Below are positions 15,242-24,617 of a DNA stretch of 43,809 nt, piece by piece. Each line of letters begins with the position of its first letter. The first letter of the stretch is position 1. The notes below the pieces were generated by a model, which was not told the DNA's origin, searched no databases, and was given only the letters and a program-made list of their open reading frames with translations. The stretch covers positions 1-43,809 of the forward strand of contig WRLH01000025.1 of assembly GCA_009777715.1 (NCBI GenBank), written 5' to 3'. A program made the position numbers and the translations under genes. The stretch is from Lachnospiraceae bacterium. Its GTDB lineage: Bacteria; Bacillota; Clostridia; Lachnospirales; Lachnospiraceae.

Positions 15242-17629
15242 CTACCAATCCGGCAGCCCATAGCCGACAATGACGCTGCTCCCAAGCTGGTACTGCTTGA
15301 CCCTCACCATGTCGCCGGAGTTGCCTTCTACGGTGTATACATATGTGCCATCCCTGCCGATGACCAGCCCGACATGGTCGCTCCAGCCGTCGCCCTGCCA
15401 GTCAAAAAAGATGACGTCGCCCGGGGCTAAGTCCGTGAAATTGCCGTCTTTCCACAGGCCGCGGTCTTTGAAGTAAGGAATCCCCTGCCGCTGGCAGGCA
15501 ATGAACCTTGGCTCGCTATGCCCCGCCATATGGAAGCACCACGAAACGAAGCAGGCACACCACTCCACGCGGCTTGTGAAGCCCATGAATTGCCAGTAAG
15601 GGCGGCCGCCGCTCTGCCCGTTCTGCGAAAGCGCGATGTCAATGATCTGCTGGTTGCCGCTCCTCGTCCCGCTTACCCAGGCGACCCCGGACAGGTCAGC
15701 GCTTGACCCGCCGGCAATGCCGAATCCGTAGCGGTCGTGGACTTCGGCCAGCAGGTCAAGGCAAAGCTCATAATTAGACTTAAGCTCGTTTAAGTCATTT
15801 TCCTGCTCCTTAGTCCGCGGGGAAATGGCAGCAAGGTTTTCGATCGGTGCCAGGTAGTAAGCATCAAGCAGCTCATAAAACCCATCCATGCGCACAGTTA
15901 TTTTAAGTACCTCATGCCCCTGGCAATATTCATAGCACCCGCAGTGGAAGCTCCGCTCCAGGCTGCCGCAGCCAGATGTATCGGCGCAGTAATTAAAAGC
16001 AAAGCAGTTAATCGCATTATGGAGGAAGTGGCCCTCTGTGTACAAGGGGATGCCGCATATGAGCTCATCATGGCCGGGGCAGTAAAAAGTTTCGCTGTCG
16101 CATTCCTCTACGATATTTTCATGGAACCCGGCGGTAAAATTGGGGCAGTCCGGTATTTTTTCATCAGCGTGGCCAAAAATTGCATGGTGGCTCCCGCATT
16201 TATCATGCGGGGCAGCGTCTTCGTCTGATAAAATGTCTGTCCGGCAGTATTCAAGCGGGAGCGGCCAGGATTCATGCCCGGCAATGAAGCCCCACATTTC
16301 CTTTAACAGAAAGTCTGCTTCCCCGGGCGGAAGGACTAGCCCGTTTTCAATCGCCTTGGCCCAGAAGACCGGCTGCATGATGATGGCAAGGCTGTCAGCT
16401 GGGTAAACCATGCTTTCAATTGCCTGGTAAGGTATTTCGTCATCCCTCTCCTCGCTGCCTTCTAGGAACAGCCTGGCAAAATGGTAACTGCCGCCGTTTT
16501 CGGCCAGGCTGTCATTATACAGGCTGCGGACTTGGCCGATGAACCCTTCCCTCACCGGCACGATGTTTTCATTTAAGTATCCGTTCATGTCAATTGGCTC
16601 ATCGCCAGCCCCTTGCCCAGCCCCTTGCCCAGCTTCCTGCCCAAATGAAAAAGTGCCGCTAAATAAAACCATTACCAGGCCGCCGGCAAACCCGGCCGGG
16701 ACAATTGCTAATGAAGCTGACACAAAAGCCCCCAAAGCCATCATGATGGTTTTCATGAATGCTTTGGCAACAGCTTTAACCACGGCTTTGGCAACTTTAA
16801 CAGCGGCTTTGCTTGCTGTTTTCCCTGCCCGGGAAGCTGTTTTTCTTGAAAACCTTTTAAGGCTCTTTCCAATTCCGTCCTGCGTGGCCGCATTGGCCGC
16901 ATTGGCAAAAGTTTTGACCCTGGTTTTAAGCATTTTGCCTTTGGCTGCCAAAGTCCTGGCTCCCCTTGCTGGGGCAGATATCCTATGCCCTGATGGCAGC
17001 GCAGCTTCCGGGGCGGTTTTAATCCCTTTCGCCATGTGGCTTGCCATGTGGCGCAAGCCGGACATCGAATAGCCAATTGCCTGCGCATCCATGCTGTCTT
17101 TGGCCGCAAGATTCCTCTCAATGCCCATATAGGCGTTAAAAGCCATGCTTTCTGCAATATTGCCGATTCCGCTTGCAGCGTCCGCGGCCTTGCCTTCCAT
17201 GATGCCCTTGATGCGGTGGTAAATTTTATTTGTGACGCGGGTCCGTATTACCACACTTGCATTTGCGCTGGGGACTGGGCTGGGGTCTGGCTTGCTGGCT
17301 TCCCCGACATTGTCGGTATGCCCGGTTTTTATCCTGCTTTCCCTTGGGGCATGGGCAAGAGCAGGGGCGAGAGCAGGAGTGGGAGCAGGGGCAGGAGCAT
17401 TATCCGGGCTTTCGCCATTTGGCCTGCGCAACCGGCTTGACTCCATGGGCTTGCTCCAGCGTCCGGGGCTTGGCACGCTGCTTGGCACGCTGCTTGGCAC
17501 GCTGCTTGGCACGCCGCCTGGCTTTCTGCTTACGCTTGTGCTTATGCTTGTGCTTACGCTTGTGCTTATGCGCGTCAGCCGCTGGGCCCGGCTTATGTTT
17601 TTGCTGGCGGCATTCCCTGTGTTTTTCAA
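15242..17629 (-). CDS. CHAP-domain peptidoglycan hydrolase of the conjugation machine (VirB1-like role)
   Basis: The 795-residue protein ends in a CHAP amidase/endopeptidase domain (about 660-795). The catalytic Cys lies in the EWCACFVSWCF segment near 691, the His in SDHVGLVIG, and the acidic/Asn residue in VEGNSGD. An Ala-rich membrane segment lies near 290-330 (MALGAFVSASLAIVPAGFAGGLVMVLFSG). The middle is Cys-rich (HCGCYEYCQGH). The first 100 residues hold DNA-level 12-bp repeats coding STSV and SVPS (near 17468-17575) and an Ala-Pro linker. It overlaps virB4 by 4 bp (ATGA). By analogy with Tn1549-like systems it opens the cell wall for the transfer channel. Confidence 0.88.
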   Translation of the reverse strand: MKNTGNAASKNISRAQRLTRISTSVSTSISTSVSRKPGGVPSSVPSSVPSSVPSPGRWSKPMESSRLRRPNGESPDNAPAPAPTPALAPALAHAPRESRIKTGHTDNVGEASKPDPSPVPSANASVVIRTRVTNKIYHRIKGIMEGKAADAASGIGNIAESMAFNAYMGIERNLAAKDSMDAQAIGYSMSGLRHMASHMAKGIKTAPEAALPSGHRISAPARGARTLAAKGKMLKTRVKTFANAANAATQDGIGKSLKRFSRKTASRAGKTASKAAVKVAKAVVKAVAKAFMKTIMMALGAFVSASLAIVPAGFAGGLVMVLFSGTFSFGQEAGQGAGQGAGDEPIDMNGYLNENIVPVREGFIGQVRSLYNDSLAENGGSYHFARLFLEGSEERDDEIPYQAIESMVYPADSLAIIMQPVFWAKAIENGLVLPPGEADFLLKEMWGFIAGHESWPLPLEYCRTDILSDEDAAPHDKCGSHHAIFGHADEKIPDCPNFTAGFHENIVEECDSETFYCPGHDELICGIPLYTEGHFLHNAINCFAFNYCADTSGCGSLERSFHCGCYEYCQGHEVLKITVRMDGFYELLDAYYLAPIENLAAISPRTKEQENDLNELKSNYELCLDLLAEVHDRYGFGIAGGSSADLSGVAWVSGTRSGNQQIIDIALSQNGQSGGRPYWQFMGFTSRVEWCACFVSWCFHMAGHSEPRFIACQRQGIPYFKDRGLWKDGNFTDLAPGDVIFFDWQGDGWSDHVGLVIGRDGTYVYTVEGNSGDMVRVKQYQLGSSVIVGYGLPDW

Positions 17630-20280
17630 TCCGCGCCCTCGTCCCCGCCCTCGGCAAAGCGGCCCTCGGCAAAGCGGCTGCTCATCAGCTCATATAAATA
17701 GCTGTCTTCCGGGAACTCGTCCTTAAATGGGACTATCACGTCCTGGGCCTTTAAAAGGCCGCTGCCAATCGGGGCATTCTGCAAGAACGTTGCCTGGGCC
17801 GGCGAAATGTTCAACATCTGGACTAAGATGTTCAAATCCTGCGGCGACTGGTTAAGCATGTACAGGAAATCGGAATTCCCAATCATGCCCCGCGCCATCT
17901 CCGAACGCAAAAGCTCCTCGACATTCTGCGTGATCCCGGTAATGACAAGGCCGTATTTCCGGCCGCGCTTATAAAGCTGCTTTAAGATATAGGATGAGTA
18001 GTAATTGGCGAACATGGTATGGATTTCATCGCAGTAGCAGTAAGTCCTTACTTTTTTTGCCTTGTTCTGGACCATCCTGTTCCAGATGTAGTCGAACATG
18101 ATCATCTGCGCGATCGGCCGGAGCTGCTCCCCCATGTCGCGGACGTTGAACGAAATGAGGCGGTTGTCAACGTCAACATTCGTCCGGTGGGAGAAAATGT
18201 CAAGCGATCCGCGGGTGTAATACTCTGCTGCATCCGCGACATGGGCAGCTTCGGCGCTGTCTTCATTTTCGAGGGCGGCCTGCAGGTCCATCATCGTGGG
18301 AAGGAAGCGCGGGTCAAAATCATTCAAAAGGTAATCGCCGTAACATTGCTTGACGCAGCGGTCAATTATCGTTTTCTGCTGGGGCGATATGCCGGAAGCT
18401 TCGCTCCCTGCCCCGGCATTTACCATCCTTTCAATGATCGACATGATGAAGTCGCTTTTTTTCCTAAGCGCCTTTGTCTTTTTTGCTGAAAGCGGCACAT
18501 TATCGCCGTCATCTTCATCAAGGCCGTAATCCTCGCCCATGTCCATCGGGTTTATGTAATTTAGCGAGTCGGGCGAAATCTTGACGACCGTCCCGCCGAA
18601 GCGGCGCACGAAAGCTGAATACTCATTTTCCGGGTCTATGATTATGACGACCGTCCGGCCGTCCTTCAAAAGGACATTTAGCATTTCGCGCTTTATGCTG
18701 AACGTCTTCCCTGATCCGGAAGTGCCGAAGCTGAAGCCCGAAGGGGTCATCATGCTGTGGCGGTCGCACATGATGAGGCTCCTTGATATCTGGTTAAGGC
18801 CGTAATAAAAACCGCCTTTCTGGAATAATTCCTGTATGGAAAAAGGCATGAAGATTGCCGTCGATTCGGTCGTCAAGGCACGCTCGACCGATAAATGCCT
18901 GGGGCTCCGGCCCAGCGGCAGGGTAAGGCGGAAACCCTCTTCCTGCTGGTAATTTAGGCATTTGAGCTGGCAAGTGTATTTCCTTGCTATGCCGTTTAAG
19001 GAAGCCGTGTTTGCGGAAAGCTCTTCAAGGTTCCGCCCATAGGCCATCATCGTTATGGTCACGAAAAACAGCTTCTGGTTCTTATTGAGCAGGTCGTCAA
19101 GCAGTTCCTGCGCCTGGCCCAGCGACTGCCTTAAGTCATTGTTTATTATATTGGTGCTGTACCCGGCCCTTGCCGCCCTTTTCTGCGCCTCGATTTTATT
19201 TGCCTCCATCCCGGTGAGCTGCCTCCTGACCAGCCGCAGGGCTTTGTCCGGCGCGACCGGCTCAATGCTCTTGGTGATGATCAAAGGGAAGTCGCAGCTG
19301 GCTAAGTCTTTGAGGACTTCGTCAGTCAGCGAGGCGGGGAGGTTGGCAAGTGTCAGGACACGGTAATGGCCGTCGCCGATCATGAAGTCTTTCGCCGGGC
19401 CGAAATGGAATGACGGCGGCGATATGTAGTCCTTGCTTGAAAGGCCCTGCTTTTTTACGAATTCATAATCTATGCTGAACTCGCCCTCATATCCTGGCCG
19501 GAACTTGTCATGCAGGAGCTCAAGCCGTTCCGCCGTCGTCATTGCCCTTGCGCTTGACCCGATTTTTTTTATGTTGGCAATGATCTCGCCGTCAATCTTC
19601 GCAAAAGCAATGATCGCCTCGATGGGCGACATGGCCGGGATTGTGACTGTCACATATTTTCCCTGCTTGATGTCATTGCGCCCGGCAACGATCTGCCGCT
19701 TAAGGATCTTGTTGTATTCTTCGCGGTGCTTGTCATGGCTGTCGCCCGCCAGCGGGTAAAAGACCCTTGATTCCATTTCGGACATGGAGATGATGCTGTT
19801 GTCAATCGTCACCTGGACGGTGACCCCGTCGGGGAAGTAATTGAGGAATTCGCCGTAAGCGATGAAAGCCGCTTCCTGCTCGGAGTCATTGGAGATAAGG
19901 TAGTTTATGTCTGACAAATAATAGGATTTTGAATAGCGGCCATGCTCGACCTCGAACACCCCCTCGTCATAATCAGCGACATAAGGGATGGTGTCGGCCA
20001 CGGTCCTTGGGATGAGCAGCTTGGCACGCCTGCGCTTCTTAAGCTCATTGTTGTACGGCGCAAGGGCTTTCTTGGCTTCCTTTATCTCACCCTTGCGGCG
20101 GCCAAGCTCCTTGGCGTAAGCTTTCCTGACAGCTTTTTTTTCCTTGCGCGTCAAGGGCGTCAAGGTTTTCCCCGGCCCGCCGGAAAGCATTTTTACGATG
20201 CCGGCAAATCCGCTTACGGCCTTTTCCTGGCTGACGTCATCCGCAGTATTAAATTTACCGGCAGTATTATAGTTATCCAT
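17626..20280 (-). CDS. virB4: VirB4-family conjugation ATPase
   Basis: The 884-residue ATPase energises the type IV secretion channel. Walker A GTSGSGKTF lies near residues 515-525 and Walker B YCYCDEIHTMF near 745-755, followed by RGRKYGLVITGITQNVEELL, the typical C-terminal motif. The N-terminal 450 residues correspond to the TrbE/CagE part. It follows the PrgI gene with an 8-bp overlap and precedes the CHAP gene with a 4-bp overlap, the usual PrgI-VirB4-hydrolase order of Tn1549-type elements. It ends with a short duplicated RFAEG motif. Confidence 0.95.
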   Translation of the reverse strand: MDNYNTAGKFNTADDVSQEKAVSGFAGIVKMLSGGPGKTLTPLTRKEKKAVRKAYAKELGRRKGEIKEAKKALAPYNNELKKRRRAKLLIPRTVADTIPYVADYDEGVFEVEHGRYSKSYYLSDINYLISNDSEQEAAFIAYGEFLNYFPDGVTVQVTIDNSIISMSEMESRVFYPLAGDSHDKHREEYNKILKRQIVAGRNDIKQGKYVTVTIPAMSPIEAIIAFAKIDGEIIANIKKIGSSARAMTTAERLELLHDKFRPGYEGEFSIDYEFVKKQGLSSKDYISPPSFHFGPAKDFMIGDGHYRVLTLANLPASLTDEVLKDLASCDFPLIITKSIEPVAPDKALRLVRRQLTGMEANKIEAQKRAARAGYSTNIINNDLRQSLGQAQELLDDLLNKNQKLFFVTITMMAYGRNLEELSANTASLNGIARKYTCQLKCLNYQQEEGFRLTLPLGRSPRHLSVERALTTESTAIFMPFSIQELFQKGGFYYGLNQISRSLIMCDRHSMMTPSGFSFGTSGSGKTFSIKREMLNVLLKDGRTVVIIIDPENEYSAFVRRFGGTVVKISPDSLNYINPMDMGEDYGLDEDDGDNVPLSAKKTKALRKKSDFIMSIIERMVNAGAGSEASGISPQQKTIIDRCVKQCYGDYLLNDFDPRFLPTMMDLQAALENEDSAEAAHVADAAEYYTRGSLDIFSHRTNVDVDNRLISFNVRDMGEQLRPIAQMIMFDYIWNRMVQNKAKKVRTYCYCDEIHTMFANYYSSYILKQLYKRGRKYGLVITGITQNVEELLRSEMARGMIGNSDFLYMLNQSPQDLNILVQMLNISPAQATFLQNAPIGSGLLKAQDVIVPFKDEFPEDSYLYELMSSRFAEGRFAEGGDEGAD

Positions 20281-20749
20281 ACAATCTTACCCCGCTGGCT
20301 GTCCTTTTGTCTTCCCTGATCATCCCTAAGAGGGCCTGGTATGCCCCCTGCATGGCCTCGCCCTCCGCTTTCTTCTTTGCCTTCCTAGAAAGGCTGCCGG
20401 AGCGGATGAGGTCTTCCTGCCTTGTGGTTTCCGTCCATTCGCGTAAGCAGTTATTAAACTTAAGCTCCCGCCTGGCCGGGAAGATGAACATCTGCCTTAT
20501 TACTGCATAAATGATGACTTCAAAGGGCATCCCATTGTATTTTACGAACCCGAACCCGGCACAGGGCATGGCGGCCAGCATGACCAGCCACCCTAAAAGC
20601 TCCTTATTGATGAAATGCTTCCCGGAGAGGTAAAGCGGGACGCAGACGGCGATTGCCAGGGCAGAGAAGGCAAGCTGCCTGATGGTGAGGCCCAGCAATA
20701 ATTTTTCCTTGTATGAGCGGATTTCGTTGGGTATCCGGACGGCTATCAT
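20273..20749 (-). CDS. PrgI-family (VirB3-like) membrane protein
   Basis: The start is placed at 20749 (MIAVRIPNEIRSYKEKLLLGLTIRQL) because AAAGGA lies 8 bp upstream. The 158-residue protein shows the PrgI pattern: a VRIPNEIRSYKEK N-terminus, then two membrane segments (FSALAIAVCVPLYL and LLGWLVMLAAMPCAGFGFV). The C-terminal charged tail carries a KAKKKAEGEA helix. PrgI proteins sit next to VirB4 and are the VirB3 equivalents in Gram-positive type IV secretion systems. It overlaps virB4 by 8 bp. Confidence 0.87.
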   Translation of the reverse strand: MIAVRIPNEIRSYKEKLLLGLTIRQLAFSALAIAVCVPLYLSGKHFINKELLGWLVMLAAMPCAGFGFVKYNGMPFEVIIYAVIRQMFIFPARRELKFNNCLREWTETTRQEDLIRSGSLSRKAKKKAEGEAMQGAYQALLGMIREDKRTASGVRLYG

Positions 20750-20792
20750 TGGGGTTGTCCTTTCTTTCCGCAAATTATTTGCGGGGTTTCTT

Positions 20793-20808
20793 CTTGCGAT
20801 GCCGCAAG
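20793..20808. repeat. TTGCGA-type palindrome upstream of the PrgI gene
   Basis: CTTGCGAT-GCCGCAAG, an imperfect-centre palindrome in the gap after the 137-residue gene. An identical 16-mer lies at 21259-21274, in the next gap; both are followed by GTGRTGAAATAAATT. Confidence 0.8.
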
Positions 20809-20827
20809 TGATGAAATAAATTAAGTT

Positions 20828-21241
20828 TCAGCGGCCGTCTTTTCTGGCGGCTTTTTTATCTTTTGCTTTTTCTTTGGGCTCCTTGGGCTTGGCTGCCCCA
20901 TTTTTTCCCTGTTTCTTTAGGGCCGCCTTCCAGCGTGTAATGGCATTTTCCATTTTGGGTACGCCGAGGTCGTCAAGGATTTTGCCAATGTCCACTTCTT
21001 TCGCATGACGCCCGTATTCTGCTTTGACCCTTCCATCAATCTTCTTGTATAGCACATTTAATTCATGTAATGTTGCATCCATTTCTCCATGAAGATATGT
21101 GTCCATATATGAATCAAATACTTTGACAAGCCTTTTTTCGGCTGGGTTAAGCGATTCACGCCAGCCATCGGGCTGTCTGGCATTGCCAAAAACATAGTCA
21201 TGCAGGATTGCATACCTGTCCGTAATTCCGTTGTTTTTCAT
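20828..21241 (-). CDS. Conserved-position hypothetical protein, soluble and basic at the C-terminus
   Basis: The 137-residue product begins MKNNGITDRYAILHDYVFG and has a helical centre (LVKVFDSYMDTYLHGEMDATLHELNVLYKKID). A lysine-rich disordered tail (KPKEPKEKAKDKKAARKDGR) follows. A ribosome site AGGAATGAAAG precedes the ATG. It lies between the VirB6-like gene and the PrgI gene, flanked on both sides by the same palindrome. No family was recognised. Its location inside the secretion genes suggests an accessory part, but nothing in the sequence fixes a role. Confidence 0.65.
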   Translation of the reverse strand: MKNNGITDRYAILHDYVFGNARQPDGWRESLNPAEKRLVKVFDSYMDTYLHGEMDATLHELNVLYKKIDGRVKAEYGRHAKEVDIGKILDDLGVPKMENAITRWKAALKKQGKNGAAKPKEPKEKAKDKKAARKDGR

Positions 21242-21258
21242 TCTTTCATTCCTTTCTT

Positions 21259-21274
21259 CTTGCGATGCCGCAAG
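21259..21274. repeat. TTGCGA-type palindrome upstream of the 137-residue gene
   Basis: CTTGCGAT-GCCGCAAG, the same 16-mer as 20793-20808, including about 15 bp of following sequence. Confidence 0.8.
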
Positions 21275-21294
21275 TGGTGAAATAAATTTACCGT

Positions 21295-22140
21295 TTAGGC
21301 TGCGTCAAACAGCGCCTTTGACCACTGGCCTGACTTCATGATGCTCGTCCCAAGCAGGACGATCCCGAGCAGGAGGGCAAAGAGTGCGCCAAGTGCCGCC
21401 CCGAGCCCCGATCCCCCGCCAAGCCCTACAAGCGATGAGACAAAGAGCGAGTAAAGCCTTATGCAGATGATGATCGCAAGGCCGGAGAGGGCTGTCCCGG
21501 CGAAGCGGAAGGCAAACTGCTTGAAGATCCGGTTGCCTTCGAGCGGGATGAAAGCACAGGCGATCGGCGCGACCGAGACCAGGAAGAAGATCTCGAACAT
21601 CCTGGCGTAGGCCATGACCTGGATTGCGAGCGACATCAGGACCACGGCGAGGATCGGCAGGATGGCAAGGAAGACAAACCCTAGCACCCCGGCCCAGCTC
21701 ATCTCGTCAAGGGTAAATTTGATAGATTCACCGATGACTGAAGATACGTCGGACATATCGCCGCCAGCATTATTCCATGCCCCGGCAATCCAGCCGGCGG
21801 CCGTCTGGTAGATCGCGGCCAGGAGCAGGCCCATGATGTCCATGGCCGCCCGGGCAAGCACAAGCCCGAACAGCACTTTTGCAAGGTACTCCCATTTCAT
21901 GATGCTCATCTCGACCGTCAGCTTTATGAACTGGATGAGGAAGCAGACGGCGCATATTGCAACCGAGGCCCCCCTGATGATGGCCTGGATGCTGTTCGCA
22001 AATGCGAGCATCCCGCCATAATCGCCGGACGGCGAAAACAGGTTGGCCGACAGGATTTCGGCTGCCCTTAGGACATTCGCGTCTACCATGCCAAGGTAGA
22101 ATAATATCGCATCCAGCATTATTTCTTTGAAACCGCCCAT
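21295..22140 (-). CDS. VirB6/TrbL-like polytopic membrane protein
   Basis: The 281-residue protein has about six membrane segments, including VAICAVCFLIQFIKLTV, VLFGLVLARAAMDIMGLLLAAIY, VLGFVFLAILPILAVVLMSLAIQVMAYA, FFLVSVAPIACAFI, GTALSGLAIIICIRLY and GLGAALGALFALLLGIVLLG. This layout, with a Gly-rich last loop, is that of the VirB6/TrbL-like component in Tn1549-type systems. The gene order VirD4 - small two-span protein - this gene - PrgI - VirB4 supports the call. A GAAAGGGACG ribosome site precedes the ATG. Confidence 0.85.
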   Translation of the reverse strand: MGGFKEIMLDAILFYLGMVDANVLRAAEILSANLFSPSGDYGGMLAFANSIQAIIRGASVAICAVCFLIQFIKLTVEMSIMKWEYLAKVLFGLVLARAAMDIMGLLLAAIYQTAAGWIAGAWNNAGGDMSDVSSVIGESIKFTLDEMSWAGVLGFVFLAILPILAVVLMSLAIQVMAYARMFEIFFLVSVAPIACAFIPLEGNRIFKQFAFRFAGTALSGLAIIICIRLYSLFVSSLVGLGGGSGLGAALGALFALLLGIVLLGTSIMKSGQWSKALFDAA

Positions 22141-22153
22141 CTTGCGTCCCTTT

Positions 22154-22414
22154 CTACTTTAGGAAATTGGGGGCAAAGCCGCCGACGGCCGCGATGATCC
22201 CGCCGGCCACCATCGTCAGCATTGCCTTGTTCTTGCTGTCAGGCTCGCCTGAATGGATCGCCAGGGCGAATAAAATCAGCCCGACCACGGCAACGGCCGC
22301 CCCTGACCGGAAAAGCCAGGGCATGATGAAATCGACGACGTCGCCCCAGACGGCCTCGCCCGTCGTCAAGGGGGCAATGGCAAGCAGCTGGGTTAATGGA
22401 AATTCTTTTAGCAT
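22154..22414 (-). CDS. Maff-2-like small membrane protein (VirB2-like position)
   Basis: The 86-residue product has two membrane segments (FRSGAAVAVVGLILFALAI and MLTMVAGGIIAAVGGFAP) with a short polar loop SGEPDSKNK between. This is the Maff-2 family pattern found just after virD4 in Clostridia conjugative elements and resembles VirB2 pilin in size and topology. An AAAGGAG site lies 7 bp upstream. A pilus or channel subunit role is inference. Confidence 0.8.
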   Translation of the reverse strand: MLKEFPLTQLLAIAPLTTGEAVWGDVVDFIMPWLFRSGAAVAVVGLILFALAIHSGEPDSKNKAMLTMVAGGIIAAVGGFAPNFLK

Positions 22415-22462
22415 TTGGAAATCTCCTTTCGTTTACGCATTAACTGGTTCATATTTTTATGT

Positions 22463-24580
22463 TCATGGGGCCAGGGCTTCTAAATCAATGCCGGCTAGAA
22501 TATCGTCAAAATCCTCCGGGACTTCGCCGGATTCGAAAATAGCCTCTTCCTGGACATCCCCTTCTTCTCCATGGCTAAGTGAAATGCTTTCCGGGCTTTC
22601 GATGGCTGTCTTTATGGCGCTGGCAAGGGCGCGGGGCGAATTGTCAAGTTCTATGGGCCCGCCAGGCCCGCCAAACAGCTCATCAGCCCCAGGGCTGATG
22701 TCCCCGCCATTATCCAGGAAACTGCCAGCTTCGCGCTTTGGAAGCCCCGGCTGGGGCGGTTCAAAATGATATGTGTTTTTCTTGTTTCCGTCACTGGTAT
22801 GGCGGTAGTTTTTATGTCTTTCATACCTGTATTTGCTGGAATAAAACGGCGCTGTCCCGCCAACGACCAGAAGGCATTTCCTGCGGCTCATCCTGCGGAT
22901 TTCGTCAGGCAGCAAAAGCTCGCGCTTAAGGTTGTCAAGGGTCTGTGAAGAGCCGCCCCTGCCGGTCCGCTGCATGGAAAAGCTTTTTTTGTCATAAGTC
23001 CCCGCCCCGAGCAGCTTTGACAAGTATTCAAGGGTATCCATGTGGGTCACCGCGCCCAGGTAAAGGAGCGTGTTGGAGTTGTCAATGATGACGCCCCAGT
23101 CCTTTTCATAAATTTTCTTTATCTGGTCAAGGGACTGGAGGATCGTCGTGATCCCGACGCCAAGCGAGCGGGCGTAGGCCAGGATCTCAATGAACTGGGG
23201 AATCCGGCAGGTATTGGCAAACTCGTCAAGGATGAAGCGGACAGGGACAGGCAGGCGCTGGCCATTATGCTTGTTCTTAATCAGCGCGCAGTGCTGTATT
23301 TCCTGGAAAAGCTGGGTGAACAGTATCCCGGCGATGAAGTTGAAGGTCTTGTCCGTCGGCGGGACGATGACGAATACTGCGGTTTTTTCTTCGCCAATCC
23401 TGTCAAGGGACATCTGGTCATATGAAAAAATGCGCTTGACCTCGCTCACCCTGAAAGGCGCAAGGCGGGCGACCGCCGAGATGACGATGCTTTTTGCGGT
23501 CTTGCCGGAAGATTTTGAGCGGAACTCGTTATACTGCTGCACGCCGATATGGCTTTCGCCGTATTTTTCAGCGAATGCTTCGCAGAAATAGTCAAGGTCC
23601 GAATCACGCAGGTCCTCATCTTCAGGCAGCTCAAGCCAGCTTATCAGCTCCATGACGGTATTAAAGTTGCGTTCGTCATCGGGGAAGCCCTGGGCGGTAA
23701 AGAAGAAGATGGATTGCAGGAAAAGCCGCTCTGCCGTTTCCCAGAACGGGTCAGCGGCGGCCCCGGCGTTTTCGCCTTTCGTGTTTATGATGATTGTCTC
23801 GATCAAGGTAAGTATCCGTGCTTCCCAGCCGTGCCGCTCCATGTGGATGTAATTGAACGGGTTATACCCGCAGCTGCCCTCGAGCTGGTCCAGGTTAAGG
23901 ACGCGGATCTTATAGCCCGCCATTTCCAGGAAATGGCCGCTTTTTTCGAGGATCTCGCCCTTGGGGTCGGTGATGACGTAGCTTGAATGGGCCTGGAGCA
24001 GGTTCGGCATGACGTAGCTCCTTGTCTTGCCGGAGCCTGAGCCGCCGATGACCAGGGTGTTGTTGTTTATTTCGTAGTTATGGATGCTTGCCCGCTCCGT
24101 GGCGGTAAGGATCATGTCCGCATCCTTGTATTTTTCTTTGATTTTCCTTATTTCTTCCATTTTCCTGGGGATGCTTATGCCGTGCCTTAAGATGGCCCCC
24201 CTCTTAAGGCGGCCGGCAATGCTGCTGGCAAAAAGGTTTTTGATGTCGGCCTTGCTGCCCCACCTGGCCGTGCCATGCTCCTTGCCGCGGATGTATTTGC
24301 CCCTGGATGCATAATAATAAACAAGGGCCATTGCCAGGATTCCCAGGCCCGTCCCGGCAAACAAGGGCGAGCTTTCGTTAAATTCGATGTTGAACGGCTC
24401 ATTTTCCGTCCGCCTGGTCAATTCGGATAAGACCGCGCCAAGGCCTGCCTTGCCGCCGTCAGGGGCCAGGGCTTTGGCTGCTTCATGGGAAGATGCCAGG
24501 TGGAGTGACATGAGAAGCACGAAGGCAAATGCCATGATGATCATTATTAAGCCGGTTCCGGTTTTCTTTTTGGGTTCCAT
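22463..24580 (-). CDS. virD4: VirD4-family type IV coupling protein
   Basis: The 705-residue coupling ATPase brings the relaxase-DNA complex to the secretion channel. Two N-terminal membrane segments (IMIIMAFAFVLLMSLHLA and FAGTGLGILAMALVYYYA) are followed by GTARWGSKADI. Walker A GGSGSGKTRSYV lies near 178-186, ITDPKGEILE follows, and Walker B RFILDEFAN lies near 450. A GVGITTILQSLDQIKKIY motif is also seen. The acidic C-terminal 120 residues are the probable relaxase or PcfB contact. An AAGGAGG ribosome site precedes the ATG. It lies between the PcfB-like gene and the Maff-2-like gene. Confidence 0.95.
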   Translation of the reverse strand: MEPKKKTGTGLIMIIMAFAFVLLMSLHLASSHEAAKALAPDGGKAGLGAVLSELTRRTENEPFNIEFNESSPLFAGTGLGILAMALVYYYASRGKYIRGKEHGTARWGSKADIKNLFASSIAGRLKRGAILRHGISIPRKMEEIRKIKEKYKDADMILTATERASIHNYEINNNTLVIGGSGSGKTRSYVMPNLLQAHSSYVITDPKGEILEKSGHFLEMAGYKIRVLNLDQLEGSCGYNPFNYIHMERHGWEARILTLIETIIINTKGENAGAAADPFWETAERLFLQSIFFFTAQGFPDDERNFNTVMELISWLELPEDEDLRDSDLDYFCEAFAEKYGESHIGVQQYNEFRSKSSGKTAKSIVISAVARLAPFRVSEVKRIFSYDQMSLDRIGEEKTAVFVIVPPTDKTFNFIAGILFTQLFQEIQHCALIKNKHNGQRLPVPVRFILDEFANTCRIPQFIEILAYARSLGVGITTILQSLDQIKKIYEKDWGVIIDNSNTLLYLGAVTHMDTLEYLSKLLGAGTYDKKSFSMQRTGRGGSSQTLDNLKRELLLPDEIRRMSRRKCLLVVGGTAPFYSSKYRYERHKNYRHTSDGNKKNTYHFEPPQPGLPKREAGSFLDNGGDISPGADELFGGPGGPIELDNSPRALASAIKTAIESPESISLSHGEEGDVQEEAIFESGEVPEDFDDILAGIDLEALAP

Positions 24581-24617
24581 GGTCCTCCTTGGGTTTAAAG
24601 CTTAAGCACAAAATTAT

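Noticed and set aside
17036-17726. Long plus-strand frames rich in Leu, Cys and Arg opposite the CHAP gene
   Set aside because: They mirror the GC-rich Ala-Pro and 12-bp repeats of the real minus-strand gene; no start signals.
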